A stretch of 55,456 nt of DNA from positions 1 to 55,456 of the forward strand of contig UQZN01000017.1 in assembly GCA_900545535.1 (NCBI GenBank), given 5' to 3'. Shown in pieces: positions 42,820 to 51,600 of the stretch. The stretch's first letter is position 1, and every line of letters starts with the position of its first letter. The notes below the pieces were generated by a model. That model was given only the letters and a program-made list of their open reading frames with translations. It had not been told where the DNA came from and searched no databases. The position numbers were made by a program, and so were the translations under genes. Source of the stretch: an uncultured Phascolarctobacterium sp. (GTDB lineage: Bacteria > Bacillota > Negativicutes > Acidaminococcales > Acidaminococcaceae).

Positions 42820-43311
42820 ATGTCTACTTTTAAAATCCGCGCAATCAGCGAAATTGCTTTATTGGCAGCCTTTATCGCCGTCAGCGGTGCTTTTAAACTG
42901 CCCAGCTTCATTCCCGGCAGTGAATTTCAGCTTTCGGCACCGCTGGCCGTCGCCATCTGCGGTGTTTTTGGCATCAAAAAATACCTGCTGGCCGGTCTGC
43001 TGGCCTCTGCCGGCGGTTTACTTTTAGGTACGCAAACTATTTTCAACGTCCTTATCGCAATGCTTTTCAGAATAGTCGTTGCCTTATTATATGCAGTTTT
43101 AGGTAAAAGCAAAGTCTTCTACCTGTTATCTGGACCGCTGGCCTCTGCCGCAGCACGCCTTGCGCTCAGTCTTGTTATCGGCAAAGCAGTTTATCCCCTG
43201 CTGGCGGCGGCCCTGCCTGGAATGATTTTTACAGCTTTAACGGCAGGATTATTTGCTTCTGTCCTTGAGAAAACCCTGATCCTGACTAAACGCGCTTATG
43301 AACGCTACTAA
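42820..43311 (+). CDS. ECF transporter S component-like membrane protein
   Basis: A 163-residue protein with five to six TM segments, beginning FKIRAISEIALLAAFIAV and containing LPSFIPGSEFQLSAPLAVAICGVFG. The size and opening helix fit substrate-capture (S) proteins of energy-coupling-factor transporters. The vitamin or metal ligand cannot be read, and no EcfA/EcfT genes are nearby, so a shared module elsewhere is assumed. AAGGTGA precedes the ATG. A terminator follows. A DtxR-family gene lies next, which suggests a metal-related role. Confidence 0.7.
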   Translation: MSTFKIRAISEIALLAAFIAVSGAFKLPSFIPGSEFQLSAPLAVAICGVFGIKKYLLAGLLASAGGLLLGTQTIFNVLIAMLFRIVVALLYAVLGKSKVFYLLSGPLASAAARLALSLVIGKAVYPLLAAALPGMIFTALTAGLFASVLEKTLILTKRAYERY

Positions 43312-43328
43312 ACAGTGTTTTTTATTGT

Positions 43329-43356
43329 ACCTGAAGCACAAAGCTTCAGGTCTTTT
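43329..43356 (+). terminator. Terminator after the ECF-S-like gene
   Basis: Nine-base arms (43329-43337 with 43343-43351) and a C-T5 tail. Confidence 0.85.
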
Positions 43357-43376
43357 TATCTTCCCTGTAGCTATAC

Positions 43377-43465
43377 TTGCCCGCAGCTTTTTATAATGTT
43401 AAAATAGTATTGATAATATTTGCCGGAATATTCTTACTGCTCACTGATATTTTCCGGACATATTT
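43377..43465 (+). promoter_or_regulatory. Promoter and paired motifs of the DtxR-type gene
   Basis: TTGCCC (43377-43382) and TAAAAT (43400-43405) are 17 bp apart. Just downstream lie two similar motifs built around CCGGA flanked by ATATT (43412-43432 and 43446-43465). Their cores are 31 bp, about three helical turns, apart. They may be autoregulatory sites. Confidence 0.5.
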
Positions 43466-43512
43466 ATATTACATTATCAATAAACGGCCTTTGGGCCTGC
43501 GGAGGACTTGTT

Positions 43513-43881
43513 ATGATTTTACAGGAATCTGGAGAAAACTATTTGGAAACCATCCTGATGCTGCAGCAAAAAAACGGCAGTGTACGCTCTATCGATATCG
43601 CAACGTACATGAATTTTACCAAAGCCAGTGTCAGCCGGGCCATGAGTATTTTAAAACGTGAAAACTATATTCTGATGGAAGCCGACGGTAATATCGTGCT
43701 GACGGAAACAGGCCTGGCCAAAGCCAATGCTGTTTTGGAAAGACACCGTTTATTGACACGTTTCTTATGTGAAAATCTGGGCGTTCCTGCCACAATAGCA
43801 GAAAAAGACGCCTGCCGCATCGAGCATGTTATCAGCCCGGAAACCTTTGCGGGCATCAAAAAACTGATCAAAAACTCTTAA
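43513..43881 (+). CDS. DtxR-family metalloregulator, short form with iron-type ligands
   Basis: A 122-residue regulator: winged helix (about 1-60, VRSIDIATYMNFTKASVSRAM) plus dimerisation/metal domain (about 65-122), without the SH3-like domain. Metal residues can be placed against the known families. His is in LERHRLL, and the key segment is DACRIEHVIS, with Cys-Glu-His as in DtxR/IdeR (Fe2+), where MntR has Glu-Glu-His (Mn2+). The N-terminal ligand position of MntR (Asp) is Asn here (GENYLE). Iron sensing is therefore more likely than manganese. ATG 43513 follows GGAGGAC. Confidence 0.85.
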   Translation: MILQESGENYLETILMLQQKNGSVRSIDIATYMNFTKASVSRAMSILKRENYILMEADGNIVLTETGLAKANAVLERHRLLTRFLCENLGVPATIAEKDACRIEHVISPETFAGIKKLIKNS

Positions 43882-43902
43882 CTTTAAAGGAGCTGTTTGA
43901 TA

Positions 43903-44607
43903 ATGATGAAAAAACTATTTGTTTTACTTACTGTAGCCATTGCCATGCTGGCACTGCCGCTGGCAGCCCATGCCGACAAAACGAAATGGGCCAATCCCAA
44001 TTATGATTTTAATAAACTTCACCGTATCAATCTGGTCTCTGTAAGTGTAGTGGACCCAGTCGGCAGCAATTTTACTGTTGACGATATGGCAACCGAAAAA
44101 ATAATCAGTGCTTTGCAAAAGGCTTTTATAAAAAAAGATTATACTTTTGACACAAGTATCGAATCAAATCTTTCTATCACCAAAGAAGATGCTTCGCAAT
44201 TGACTAAAGATGCTTTAAGCGGAACTTACACGGATATATCTACCAAAATAGCACCTGCTGTAACCGCTGATTTGAAAATAATCGCCCACAAATTTGGTTA
44301 TAACAAACGAATCATCCCTGCACATGAAGAACCCCGTACCAGATATTACAAAGAAAAAGTAAAAGACAATAAAGGCAACTGGATTGAAAGGGATGCCCAG
44401 CGAACTGTTTACGAATACGTCCCGGCACGTACAGTTTATGATGCCTACGTCGATGTGGCTTTCCACCTGTTCGATCCTGCAACCGGAAAAATAATCTTCA
44501 GCCTCCGCGATTCACGCAGCCGGGCCGAAGATAGTGATACTACCAATATGTGGCAGCGTGTTGCCAATGCTTTCGTTCAGGATCTGGATAAAGCCGCCAA
44601 AAATTAA
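43903..44607 (+). CDS. Exported protein of unknown function
   Basis: A 234-residue protein with a signal peptide (about 1-24, ending AAHA). The mature part has beta strands and a conserved-looking opening WANPNYDFNKLHRINLVSV. It is rich in charged residues and ends in FSLRDSRSRAEDSDTTNMWQRVANAFVQDLDKA. The pattern (computing a lipoprotein-like strand set with a Ser/Asp-rich end) recalls DUF4136-type exported proteins, but I am not sure. It starts 21 bases after the DtxR gene, with AAAGGAG between, and is probably cotranscribed with it. Confidence 0.75.
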   Translation: MMKKLFVLLTVAIAMLALPLAAHADKTKWANPNYDFNKLHRINLVSVSVVDPVGSNFTVDDMATEKIISALQKAFIKKDYTFDTSIESNLSITKEDASQLTKDALSGTYTDISTKIAPAVTADLKIIAHKFGYNKRIIPAHEEPRTRYYKEKVKDNKGNWIERDAQRTVYEYVPARTVYDAYVDVAFHLFDPATGKIIFSLRDSRSRAEDSDTTNMWQRVANAFVQDLDKAAKN

Positions 44608-44622
44608 CTTATTAACGACCTG

Positions 44623-44660
44623 CCCTCCTTTGCTTATTAAAGGAGGGTATTATTTTTTTG
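44623..44660 (+). terminator. Terminator of the DtxR-type operon
   Basis: CCCTCCTTT (44623-44631) pairs with AAAGGAGGG (44639-44647), followed by a long T stretch. Confidence 0.85.
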
Positions 44661-44696
44661 TATAAGAATGTATTAATGACATTCTTGCTATTTTAC

Positions 44697-44724
44697 TTGA
44701 CACTCTATTTTAAAATGTTATAAT
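44697..44724 (+). promoter_or_regulatory. Promoter of the cobalamin riboswitch-cbiK unit
   Basis: TTGACA (44697-44702) and TATAAT (44719-44724) with a 16-bp spacer; the RNA would start just before the riboswitch fold. Confidence 0.75.
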
Positions 44725-44744
44725 TTAGTATATCAAACTGAATA

Positions 44745-44903
44745 CGGTAATGCAGGTTCCGTAAGGAATAACAGAGAAGTCCGGTTCAATGCCGGCGCGG
44801 TCCCGCCGCTGTAAGATGGAGCAAAGCCTATAAAACCACTGGAAAATTCTGGGAAGGAAGGCCAAGCGATGAAATCAAGCCAGAAGAACTACCTGCATCG
44901 CGA
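44745..44903 (+). ncRNA. Cobalamin (adenosylcobalamin-type) riboswitch
   Basis: The aptamer core is recognisable along its length. P1 pairs GCAGGT (44752-44757) with ACCTGC (44891-44896). The conserved GAAGTCCGGT, ATGCCGGCGCGGTCCCGCC and CTGTAA segments follow, then CCACTGG and GGGAAGGAAGGCC. The B12 box AAGCCAGAAGAACTACCTGC lies at 44877-44896. Two terminator-like hairpins follow before the gene, so control is probably by transcription termination when cobalamin is plentiful. Confidence 0.95.
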
Positions 44904-44958
44904 TCTTAGTGACCTGCGAAGGACGGGGAAAGATCATGGTTCCAGCCATGTTTTTATC

Positions 44959-44989
44959 ACCATCCTGATTTTTACGGATGGTTTTTTTA
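44959..44989 (+). terminator. Riboswitch expression-platform terminator
   Basis: ACCATCC (44959-44965) pairs with GGATGGT (44976-44982) and is followed by T7. An earlier smaller hairpin CATGG/CCATG with T5 (about 44936-44955) may add to it or form part of the antiterminator. Confidence 0.85.
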
Positions 44990-45030
44990 TTACCTATTCA
45001 GAAAATAATCAGAGGAAAGAGGAATCATTT

Positions 45031-45927
45031 ATGAAAAAACTGCTTTCAATGTTAGTTATGGCTTCAATGATGGTTTTTGCATTAGGAACTATGGGGGCTT
45101 CTGCTGCTAAAGCGCCGCAGAACGACAAAGCCGTAGTAGTAGTCAGCTTCGGCTCTACCTTCGACGATACCCGCACCAAAGATATCGGCGGTATTGAAGA
45201 AGCCGTTGCCAAAGCTTTTCCGAACCGTGATTTTAAACGCGCTTTTACTTCCTACATCATTATGGAACGTTTGGAAAAAAATAAAGGCATCAAAGTCAAT
45301 GACCTGCCTACGACCTTAAAAGAACTGAAAAAAGCCGGCTACAAAGATATCCTCGTACAGCCTACCCATCTGCTGCACGGCGAAGAATACGAACAAAAAG
45401 TCCTGACTACTGTCGATAAATTCAAAGGCGACTTTGACCGCATCGTTGTCAGCGATCCTCTGATGGTCGGTAAAAACGACTTTGCTATCGCAGCTTCCGC
45501 TGTGGCAACCCAATTCCCGACCCTGGGCAAAGGCGAAGGCGTTGTACTGATGGGCCACGGTTCTCCCCGTGACAACAACCAGTCCTTTGGCAACACCTAC
45601 AAAATGCTGCAGGAAACCTTTGATAAAATGGGTCTGCCCGTAGTAGTAGGCACTGTTGAAGAAGTAGATACCCCTAATGTTGACGAAGTGCTGGAACAGA
45701 TCAAAGCACGCGGCTACAAAACCGTGCATATGTTCCCGCTGATGATCGTTGCCGGCGACCATGCCAACAACGACATGTATGGCGATGAAGAAGATTCCTG
45801 GAAATCCCTGATCGAAAAAATGGGTGTCAAAACCATAGGTCACCTGCAGGGTATCGGCCGCAACGCCGCAGTACAGGCAATTTACGTACAGCATGCAGTT
45901 GCTGCTGAAGCAGGCGTGCAAAGATAA
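45031..45927 (+). CDS. cbiK: Exported CbiK-type sirohydrochlorin cobaltochelatase
   Basis: A 298-residue chelatase with a signal peptide (about 1-25, ending ASAAK), so it acts outside the cytoplasm, as known for the periplasmic CbiK of Desulfovibrio. The chelatase fold shows VVVVSFGSTF, the His-bearing PTHLLHGEEY, MGHGSP and VAGDHANNDMYGDE. These give the metal ligands and general base expected in CbiK. It would insert Co2+ into sirohydrochlorin or, as an exported form, bind haem or cobalt. ATG 45031 follows AAAGAGG; an earlier open frame runs back into the riboswitch. It is controlled by that riboswitch. Confidence 0.92.
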   Translation: MKKLLSMLVMASMMVFALGTMGASAAKAPQNDKAVVVVSFGSTFDDTRTKDIGGIEEAVAKAFPNRDFKRAFTSYIIMERLEKNKGIKVNDLPTTLKELKKAGYKDILVQPTHLLHGEEYEQKVLTTVDKFKGDFDRIVVSDPLMVGKNDFAIAASAVATQFPTLGKGEGVVLMGHGSPRDNNQSFGNTYKMLQETFDKMGLPVVVGTVEEVDTPNVDEVLEQIKARGYKTVHMFPLMIVAGDHANNDMYGDEEDSWKSLIEKMGVKTIGHLQGIGRNAAVQAIYVQHAVAAEAGVQR

Positions 45928-45945
45928 AATATCACTGTTAATCTC

Positions 45946-45978
45946 AAGGACGTTCTTCTGCGGAAGAACGTCCTTTTA
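45946..45978 (+). terminator. Terminator after cbiK
   Basis: Perfect 13-bp stem (45946-45958 with 45963-45975), loop TGCG, T4 tail. Confidence 0.88.
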
Positions 45979-46021
45979 TGTTCTGGAAATAAATACAAAA
46001 ATATTACAACGTCTTTATTTA

Positions 46022-46095
46022 GACAAAATTTTCTGTAATTTTGTCAGCTATCGTTGCTGCCGTGCTTGCCTTCCGCAATATGTAAATGCTATACT
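46022..46095 (+). promoter_or_regulatory. Promoter and upstream inverted repeat of the dcuC-like operon
   Basis: TTGCCT (46066-46071) and TATACT (46090-46095) are 18 bp apart. A perfect inverted repeat GACAAAATT-TTCTGT-AATTTTGTC (46022-46045) is centred about 70 bases before the expected start, a position typical of an activator. Confidence 0.55.
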
Positions 46096-46139
46096 TTAGT
46101 CAATGAAAGACATTTATATGAAGAAAGGGTGTTGCACCA

Positions 46140-47513
46140 ATGGGTTTAGTTATCTCTGCTCTCGTTACTTTTTGGGTCGGCTTTCTGATCTACAAAAAGT
46201 ACAAACCACAACCGGTCTTATTCTTAGGCGGTATGATCTTAATGTACATCGCCGCCGTTTTCGGCTATGGTACTATTTTACCTGCCAAAGCCGCTACAGG
46301 TTCTACTTTCTTTGACGCTTTTGAATTTATCCGTGCTACCATGAGCTCCAATGCCGGCAAGCTGGGCATGAACATTATGGCGGTCGGCGCTTTTGCCCGT
46401 TATATGGACAAGATCGGCGCTTCCCGTTCTCTGGTTCGCCTCACCATCCGTCCGCTGCTGGCGCTCAAATCACCTTATATCGTTTTATCCGGCACCTGGA
46501 TCGTCGGCATGCTGATCGGTCTGTGCATCAACAGCGCTTCCGGTCTGGCCATGCTTTTGATGGTCACTATGTTCCCGATCCTGATCGGACTTGGCGTCAG
46601 CCGCCTGTCTGCTACGGCAGCCGTTGCCACAACGCTGTGCTTTGACTGGAGCCCCAGTGATACCGGTACGATCCTGTCTGCTGAAACCGCAGGCCTGAAC
46701 CCGGTAGTTTACTGGACTGACTATCAGGTCCCCATCGTTTTGGTGGCTTTTGTCGTTGTCGGTACCCTGCACTATTTCACGCAAAAATATATGGATAAAC
46801 GCGACGGACATATCGTCCAGCCGATGGAAGTTGAAAAGCCTGCCGAAGAAGATCCGGCTGACAGCGCTCCGCTGTGGTATGCAGTCCTGCCTGTCATCCC
46901 GCTGGCTTTGATCCTTTCCTTCAGCCCGCTGTGGATCACCTCCATCAAAATGAACATCGTTATGGCTATGTTCATCGGTCTTTTTATCGGCGCCTGCTGC
47001 GAATATATGCGCTGGCATGACGGCAAAAAAGTCATGGGCGATATCCAGACCTTCTTCGACGGCTTAGGTATGCAGATGGCTAACGTCATCACTTTGATCG
47101 TTGCCGGTCAGACTTTTGCTCAGGGCCTGTTGTCCATGGGCACTATCAACTCCCTGATCTCCGGCAGCCAGGGCTTCGGCTTCGGCCCGATGTCGATGAT
47201 GCTCGTTATGGTCGCTATCATCGCCTTCTCCGCCGTTGTTATGGGCAGCGGCAACGCACCGTTCTTTGCCTTTGCGGCACTGACTCCGGCTGTTGCAGCG
47301 CAAACCGGTATCCATCCGGTACTGATGCTGCTGCCGATGCACTTTGCAGCCTCTATCGCCCGTAACTGGTCACCGATCACTGCAGTTATCGTCGTTTCCT
47401 CCGGCATGGGCGGAGTTTCTCCGTTCGACCTGGTCAAACGTACTGCTATCCCGATGGCTGGCGCCATGCTCGTCAACATCGGTATGACCTTCTTCTATTA
47501 TTACAGAGGTTAA
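46140..47513 (+). CDS. DcuC-family anaerobic C4-dicarboxylate carrier
   Basis: A 457-residue polytopic membrane protein (about eleven to twelve TM segments), the DcuC length. Recognisable parts are ATMSSNAGKLGMNIMAVGAFARYMDKIGAS-type N-half and the repeated re-entrant-like segments CINSASGLAMLL and FDWSPSDTG. The C-half has GSGNAPFFAFAAL and ARNWSPITAVIVV. It probably exchanges succinate, fumarate or a related acid; transport of another anion is possible because the next gene is a dipeptidase. The ribosome site (AAAGGGTG) is moderate. Confidence 0.85.
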   Translation: MGLVISALVTFWVGFLIYKKYKPQPVLFLGGMILMYIAAVFGYGTILPAKAATGSTFFDAFEFIRATMSSNAGKLGMNIMAVGAFARYMDKIGASRSLVRLTIRPLLALKSPYIVLSGTWIVGMLIGLCINSASGLAMLLMVTMFPILIGLGVSRLSATAAVATTLCFDWSPSDTGTILSAETAGLNPVVYWTDYQVPIVLVAFVVVGTLHYFTQKYMDKRDGHIVQPMEVEKPAEEDPADSAPLWYAVLPVIPLALILSFSPLWITSIKMNIVMAMFIGLFIGACCEYMRWHDGKKVMGDIQTFFDGLGMQMANVITLIVAGQTFAQGLLSMGTINSLISGSQGFGFGPMSMMLVMVAIIAFSAVVMGSGNAPFFAFAALTPAVAAQTGIHPVLMLLPMHFAASIARNWSPITAVIVVSSGMGGVSPFDLVKRTAIPMAGAMLVNIGMTFFYYYRG

Positions 47514-47534
47514 TAAAAACTTATAGCAACAGAC

Positions 47535-47569
47535 AGAATAGCTGCCTGCGGGCGGCTATTCTTATTTTA
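47535..47569 (+). terminator. Intergenic hairpin between the carrier and dipeptidase genes
   Basis: A 12-bp stem (47535-47546 with 47551-47562, one G-U), loop TGCG, weak T tail. It probably gives partial read-through to the dipeptidase gene. Confidence 0.65.
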
Positions 47570-47586
47570 GAAAGGATGTGTAAACC

Positions 47587-48537
47587 ATGTTCATCTGCGA
47601 CTGTCACTGCGACACCCTGACCGAGCTGTACAAAAAAGGAACTTCCCTGTACGACAACGACCAGCATTTTGACATCAAACGTCAAATCGAGCTGGGCGGC
47701 GGCCTGCAATTCTGCGCCATCTTCGTACCGACCCACGAATTCCGTTATTACGGCGGCCTGCGCTATACCATGTGCCTGCTGGATAAATACCAGCAGGAGC
47801 TTAAAGCACTGCAGGCCAACGGCATCGACGTACTGCCCGTACTGACGAAAGCCGATGCTGCCGATGTGCTCAATCACAAGGCGGCTACCCTGCTGGCGAT
47901 CGAAGAAGGCGGCGCCATCGACGGCAGCCTGGAAGCGCTGCGGGTGCTGTATGAACTGGGACTGCGCGCCATGACTCTGACCTGGAGCAACCGCAACGAC
48001 ATTGCCGACGGCGTCAACGAAGAATGCAGCGGCGGCGGCCTGACCACCTTTGGCCGTAAGGTCGTTGCCGAAATGAACCGTCTGGGTATGCTGGTCGACG
48101 TTTCTCACATCGCTACGGCCGGCTTCTGGGACGTGATCGAAACTTCTACCAAACCGATCATCGCCACCCACTCCAACGCCAAAGCCCTGTGCAGCCATCC
48201 GCGCAACCTTGATGACGACCAGATCAAAGCCATCAACGCTAATGACGGCCTGATCGGCATCACCTTCGCCGGGCAATTTCTGGAAGAAGATTACAACAAC
48301 GCCTGCATCGACAGCGTTTACCGCCATATCGACTATATGCTGAACCTTTTGGGCAACGATGACCATATCGGCTTCGGCAGCGACTTTGACGGCATCAGCC
48401 ATCCGCCGTATAACATCCACGGCGTGCAGGATTACAAACCGCTGGTAGAATACCTGCAAAGCAAAAATTACAGCGACAGCACTATCGAGAAGATCACCCA
48501 CAAAAACGTACTGAATCTGCTGGGTAAAGTGTTGTAA
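47587..48537 (+). CDS. M19 membrane-dipeptidase-type zinc dipeptidase
   Basis: A 316-residue amidohydrolase-fold enzyme. Metal ligands are in the opening CDCHCDT (H-x-D), the bridging Glu in LAIEEGG, His in VDVSHI and His in ATHSNAKALCSHPRNL. The family signature FGSDFDG follows. There is no signal peptide, so it works in the cytoplasm on dipeptides. AGAAAGGATG precedes the ATG. It follows the carrier gene and ends at a strong terminator, in line with a peptide-based metabolism. Confidence 0.9.
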   Translation: MFICDCHCDTLTELYKKGTSLYDNDQHFDIKRQIELGGGLQFCAIFVPTHEFRYYGGLRYTMCLLDKYQQELKALQANGIDVLPVLTKADAADVLNHKAATLLAIEEGGAIDGSLEALRVLYELGLRAMTLTWSNRNDIADGVNEECSGGGLTTFGRKVVAEMNRLGMLVDVSHIATAGFWDVIETSTKPIIATHSNAKALCSHPRNLDDDQIKAINANDGLIGITFAGQFLEEDYNNACIDSVYRHIDYMLNLLGNDDHIGFGSDFDGISHPPYNIHGVQDYKPLVEYLQSKNYSDSTIEKITHKNVLNLLGKVL

Positions 48538-48548
48538 ATGGAAAAAGC

Positions 48549-48581
48549 AAAGGTCCTGACAGTTAAACTGTCAGGACCTTT
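48549..48581. terminator. Bidirectional terminator between dipeptidase and tpsA
   Basis: A perfect 15-bp stem (48549-48563 with 48567-48581) with a TAA triloop and T tail. From 48582 to 48633 nothing else is seen. Confidence 0.9.
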
Positions 48582-48633
48582 TATATTATGTTTGATTTTT
48601 CTAATACCGCATAAGGTTAAGTGTTACTTAAAC

Positions 48634-51600
48634 TTATTGCTTCCTTACAGCGTCTTCGTCAATCATCAAAACCGACGCCGCCTGTTCTGGACTCTCTGCG
48701 ATAATACCTTCATGGTGCAGCAAATAGCGCATTGTCGCTTCCTGTCTGACATCACCGGTTACGCTCACTACAAAAGCCGTCGCATTGCCCTCGGCATTGG
48801 TAAAGGTATAATTTTGCTGCCAGTCAGTGTTGCCCAAGACACCCAAGATGCCATAGCTGCCAGCCACACTCGTATTTGCGTCCGTGCTGAAGCTCAGCCC
48901 ACCGAAACCGGCTTCCGTATCATCGTAAGCCAGTCCCTGCAGCTTACCGCTCAGTATCGGGACCATGTCACCAACAAAAACATTTACCGGGTCGGCAACG
49001 GCTGTCAAATTGGCCTTATTGATCGTCAGACCCTTTACAGTAGTAGTATCACCCATAGCAAACTCGTAGTTAGCTGCACTTAAATCTCCCAGTCCGTCCA
49101 GATTGATATCATAACTGCCGGCATTGCCGGTCTTGTTGTTGATGCTGTCCCAGCCGGTGCTGCTGTATGCGGCATTGCCGCTGATCACGTCTTTGCCTTC
49201 ACCATACTTTAACCCGCTGACATTATACGTATAATTGGGTCCCGTCGTCGCGCCGTAGGTCAGCGTTATTCCGTCGGCAGCCGTTACCGTCAGCTGCGCC
49301 TTCTTTATCGTCAGACCGTTTACCGCAGACACACCTTCAAAGTCATAGTTAGCAGCGCTCAAACCACTGACGTCTACATTGATATCATGCTGGTCCGCAT
49401 TGCCGGTCTTGTTGGTAGTACTGTCCCAGCCAGCGCTGTTGTAAATAACACTTCCCGTTTCACCTGCACTGGTGTCGCCGTTGACCAGACCGCTGATGAC
49501 AGAAGTATAATTGGGCCCCGCCGTTGCACCATAGGTCAGCTCCTTACTACCGTCTGCCGTTACCGTCAGCTTGGCCTTGTTGATTATTATCTTATTCGGC
49601 GTACCACTGGCCGTATTGACGGTATAATTGACCAGCGCCAGCGTGCCGATATTATTGATCGTAACATCATAACCTTCGGCGCTGGCATTATTTGTTTTGC
49701 TGTCACTGAGCCAGGCATTAGTAGTATATGTCACAGTGCCATCCGTGTAACCATATAATTCATTCAGGTTCTTGCCCTGATCTGCACCCAGCAAACCATT
49801 GACAGTATAGCCAAAGTCTTTCTTCGCGTCGCCATAGGTTATGCTGCCGCCATTAGCCTGCAGCGTCAGCTCGGCTTTTTTGATCACAAAATCCTTAACG
49901 CCTCTGTCGACAGTAATATCATAACCATCTTGCGTACTATACAGTACATCGCTTAACCCATAGCTGCCGGCATTGGTTTTAGTGCCGCTTAAGATCAGGT
50001 TCTGGTCTACTGCACCATTATAAGTCAGCTTACTGCTATCTACACCCTGTGCCTGGCCGGTATAAGTATACTCACCGTTATGCGCTGTCACTGTCACTGG
50101 CTTCAGCCAGTATTTCAGCAGCGGTGTCACATGATCACCATACACTTTCCAGGCGTTTTGATCTTCAGGCTTGGTAATTCCACCTTTAAACGCCGTATTG
50201 AAACCCGCTAAAGTTAAAACAGTTCCATCGCCATCCAATTTTTTGTAACCGGTCACATTTGTACCTTTAATATTCTCCGTATTATCAAAAACCGCATAAT
50301 AAGTATTAGTAATAACACTACTAGCATTTTTATAACCTACGATGCCGCCAACATTGCTGTTACCGCTGACACTGCCTGTATTATAGACATTGTTCGTTTT
50401 ATTTCCACCACTAACATCATCCAGCCCAAAGATGCCGCCAACATTGCTGTTACCGCTGACGCTGCCTGTATTGTAGGCATTGTTTAGGTCACCATACCCA
50501 TTTCTCCCCATAATGCCGCCGACACAATCGCCACTGCCGCTGACGCTGCCTGTGTTGTAAACATTACTACAAGAATTACTGCTAGACCCTGCAACACCGC
50601 CGACGTAGTTGCCACTGCCGGTAACAGTGCCTGTGTTATAGACATTATACGTTGTTTTACCAGTATAATCTTCCTCACACCCCCAGACGCCGCCGACGTA
50701 GTCGCCACTGCCGGTAACAGTGCCTGTGTTGTAGGCATCATTTAGTTCACCATAACAACTATACCCTATGACACCGCCGACATTTGTGTTACCGCTAACG
50801 CTGCCTGTGTTGTGGGAATAACTTACATACTTATAATTAAGCCCTACGACGCCGCCGACATTTGTGTTACCGCTGACGCTGCCTCCCGCGTTGTAGGAAT
50901 AACTTACCGTCCTATCATTATACCCCACGACGCCGCCGACATTCATGTCACCGCTGACGCTGCCCGTGTTGTGGGAATAACTTACCGTACCCTCATTCAT
51001 CCCCACGATGCCGCCGACATTGCTTTTGCCTGTAACACTGCCGTTGATCAGACCCACATTCCGTATTGTACCATTGCTACTGCCAAACAGCCCGACATCA
51101 TTTTCGCCACCACGGTCAATGGTCAGGCCATCGATAGTATAGCTCAGACCATCAAAAACGCCGGTAAAGCCTTTACTTTTATCAGAATAATCATAATCTC
51201 CCAACGGATCAAAACCGGAATATTTGGTAATGCCGCCACCGACATAGCTATTCCACTGCGCCGTGGCTTTGGCGTTGATATTGTCTCCCAGCATGTACTT
51301 ACCATTCTTATTGCTGTTGATGTTCTGCAAATCATAGACATCTTTGACCAACATATAATCGTTGATTGTATTGGCAGTCGTTCCGTCCAGCTTTTGGGCG
51401 ATGTAAAGCGCGCTTCCTTTCCCCTGCCCAGAAGCAGCAGTACCGTCAGTGTAGTTGGCTACTGCATGGTTCCCCTGCCCGTCACCCACGTCCAGCGTGG
51501 CAGTTCTGGCTACTTCGTAACCTACATTGATCGCTCCGTTACTTTGCAGCACGTAGTTGGCTTTATCTGCGTCTGTTACCGCGCTGCCATCAGCTTTGGT

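Noticed and set aside
44869..45030. Extended N-terminus for the CbiK gene
   Set aside because: This stretch is the B12 box and expression platform of the riboswitch; the ATG at 45031 has a ribosome site and starts a signal peptide.
47521..48501. Minus-strand open frame of 326 codons
   Set aside because: Antisense to the M19 dipeptidase; rich in Ala/Val/Asp/Gly as expected for a shadow of a GC-biased third position.
50325..51035. CRISPR-like spaced repeats
   Set aside because: The repeats are in frame in tpsA, vary in spacing and encode GLUG units; there are no cas genes.
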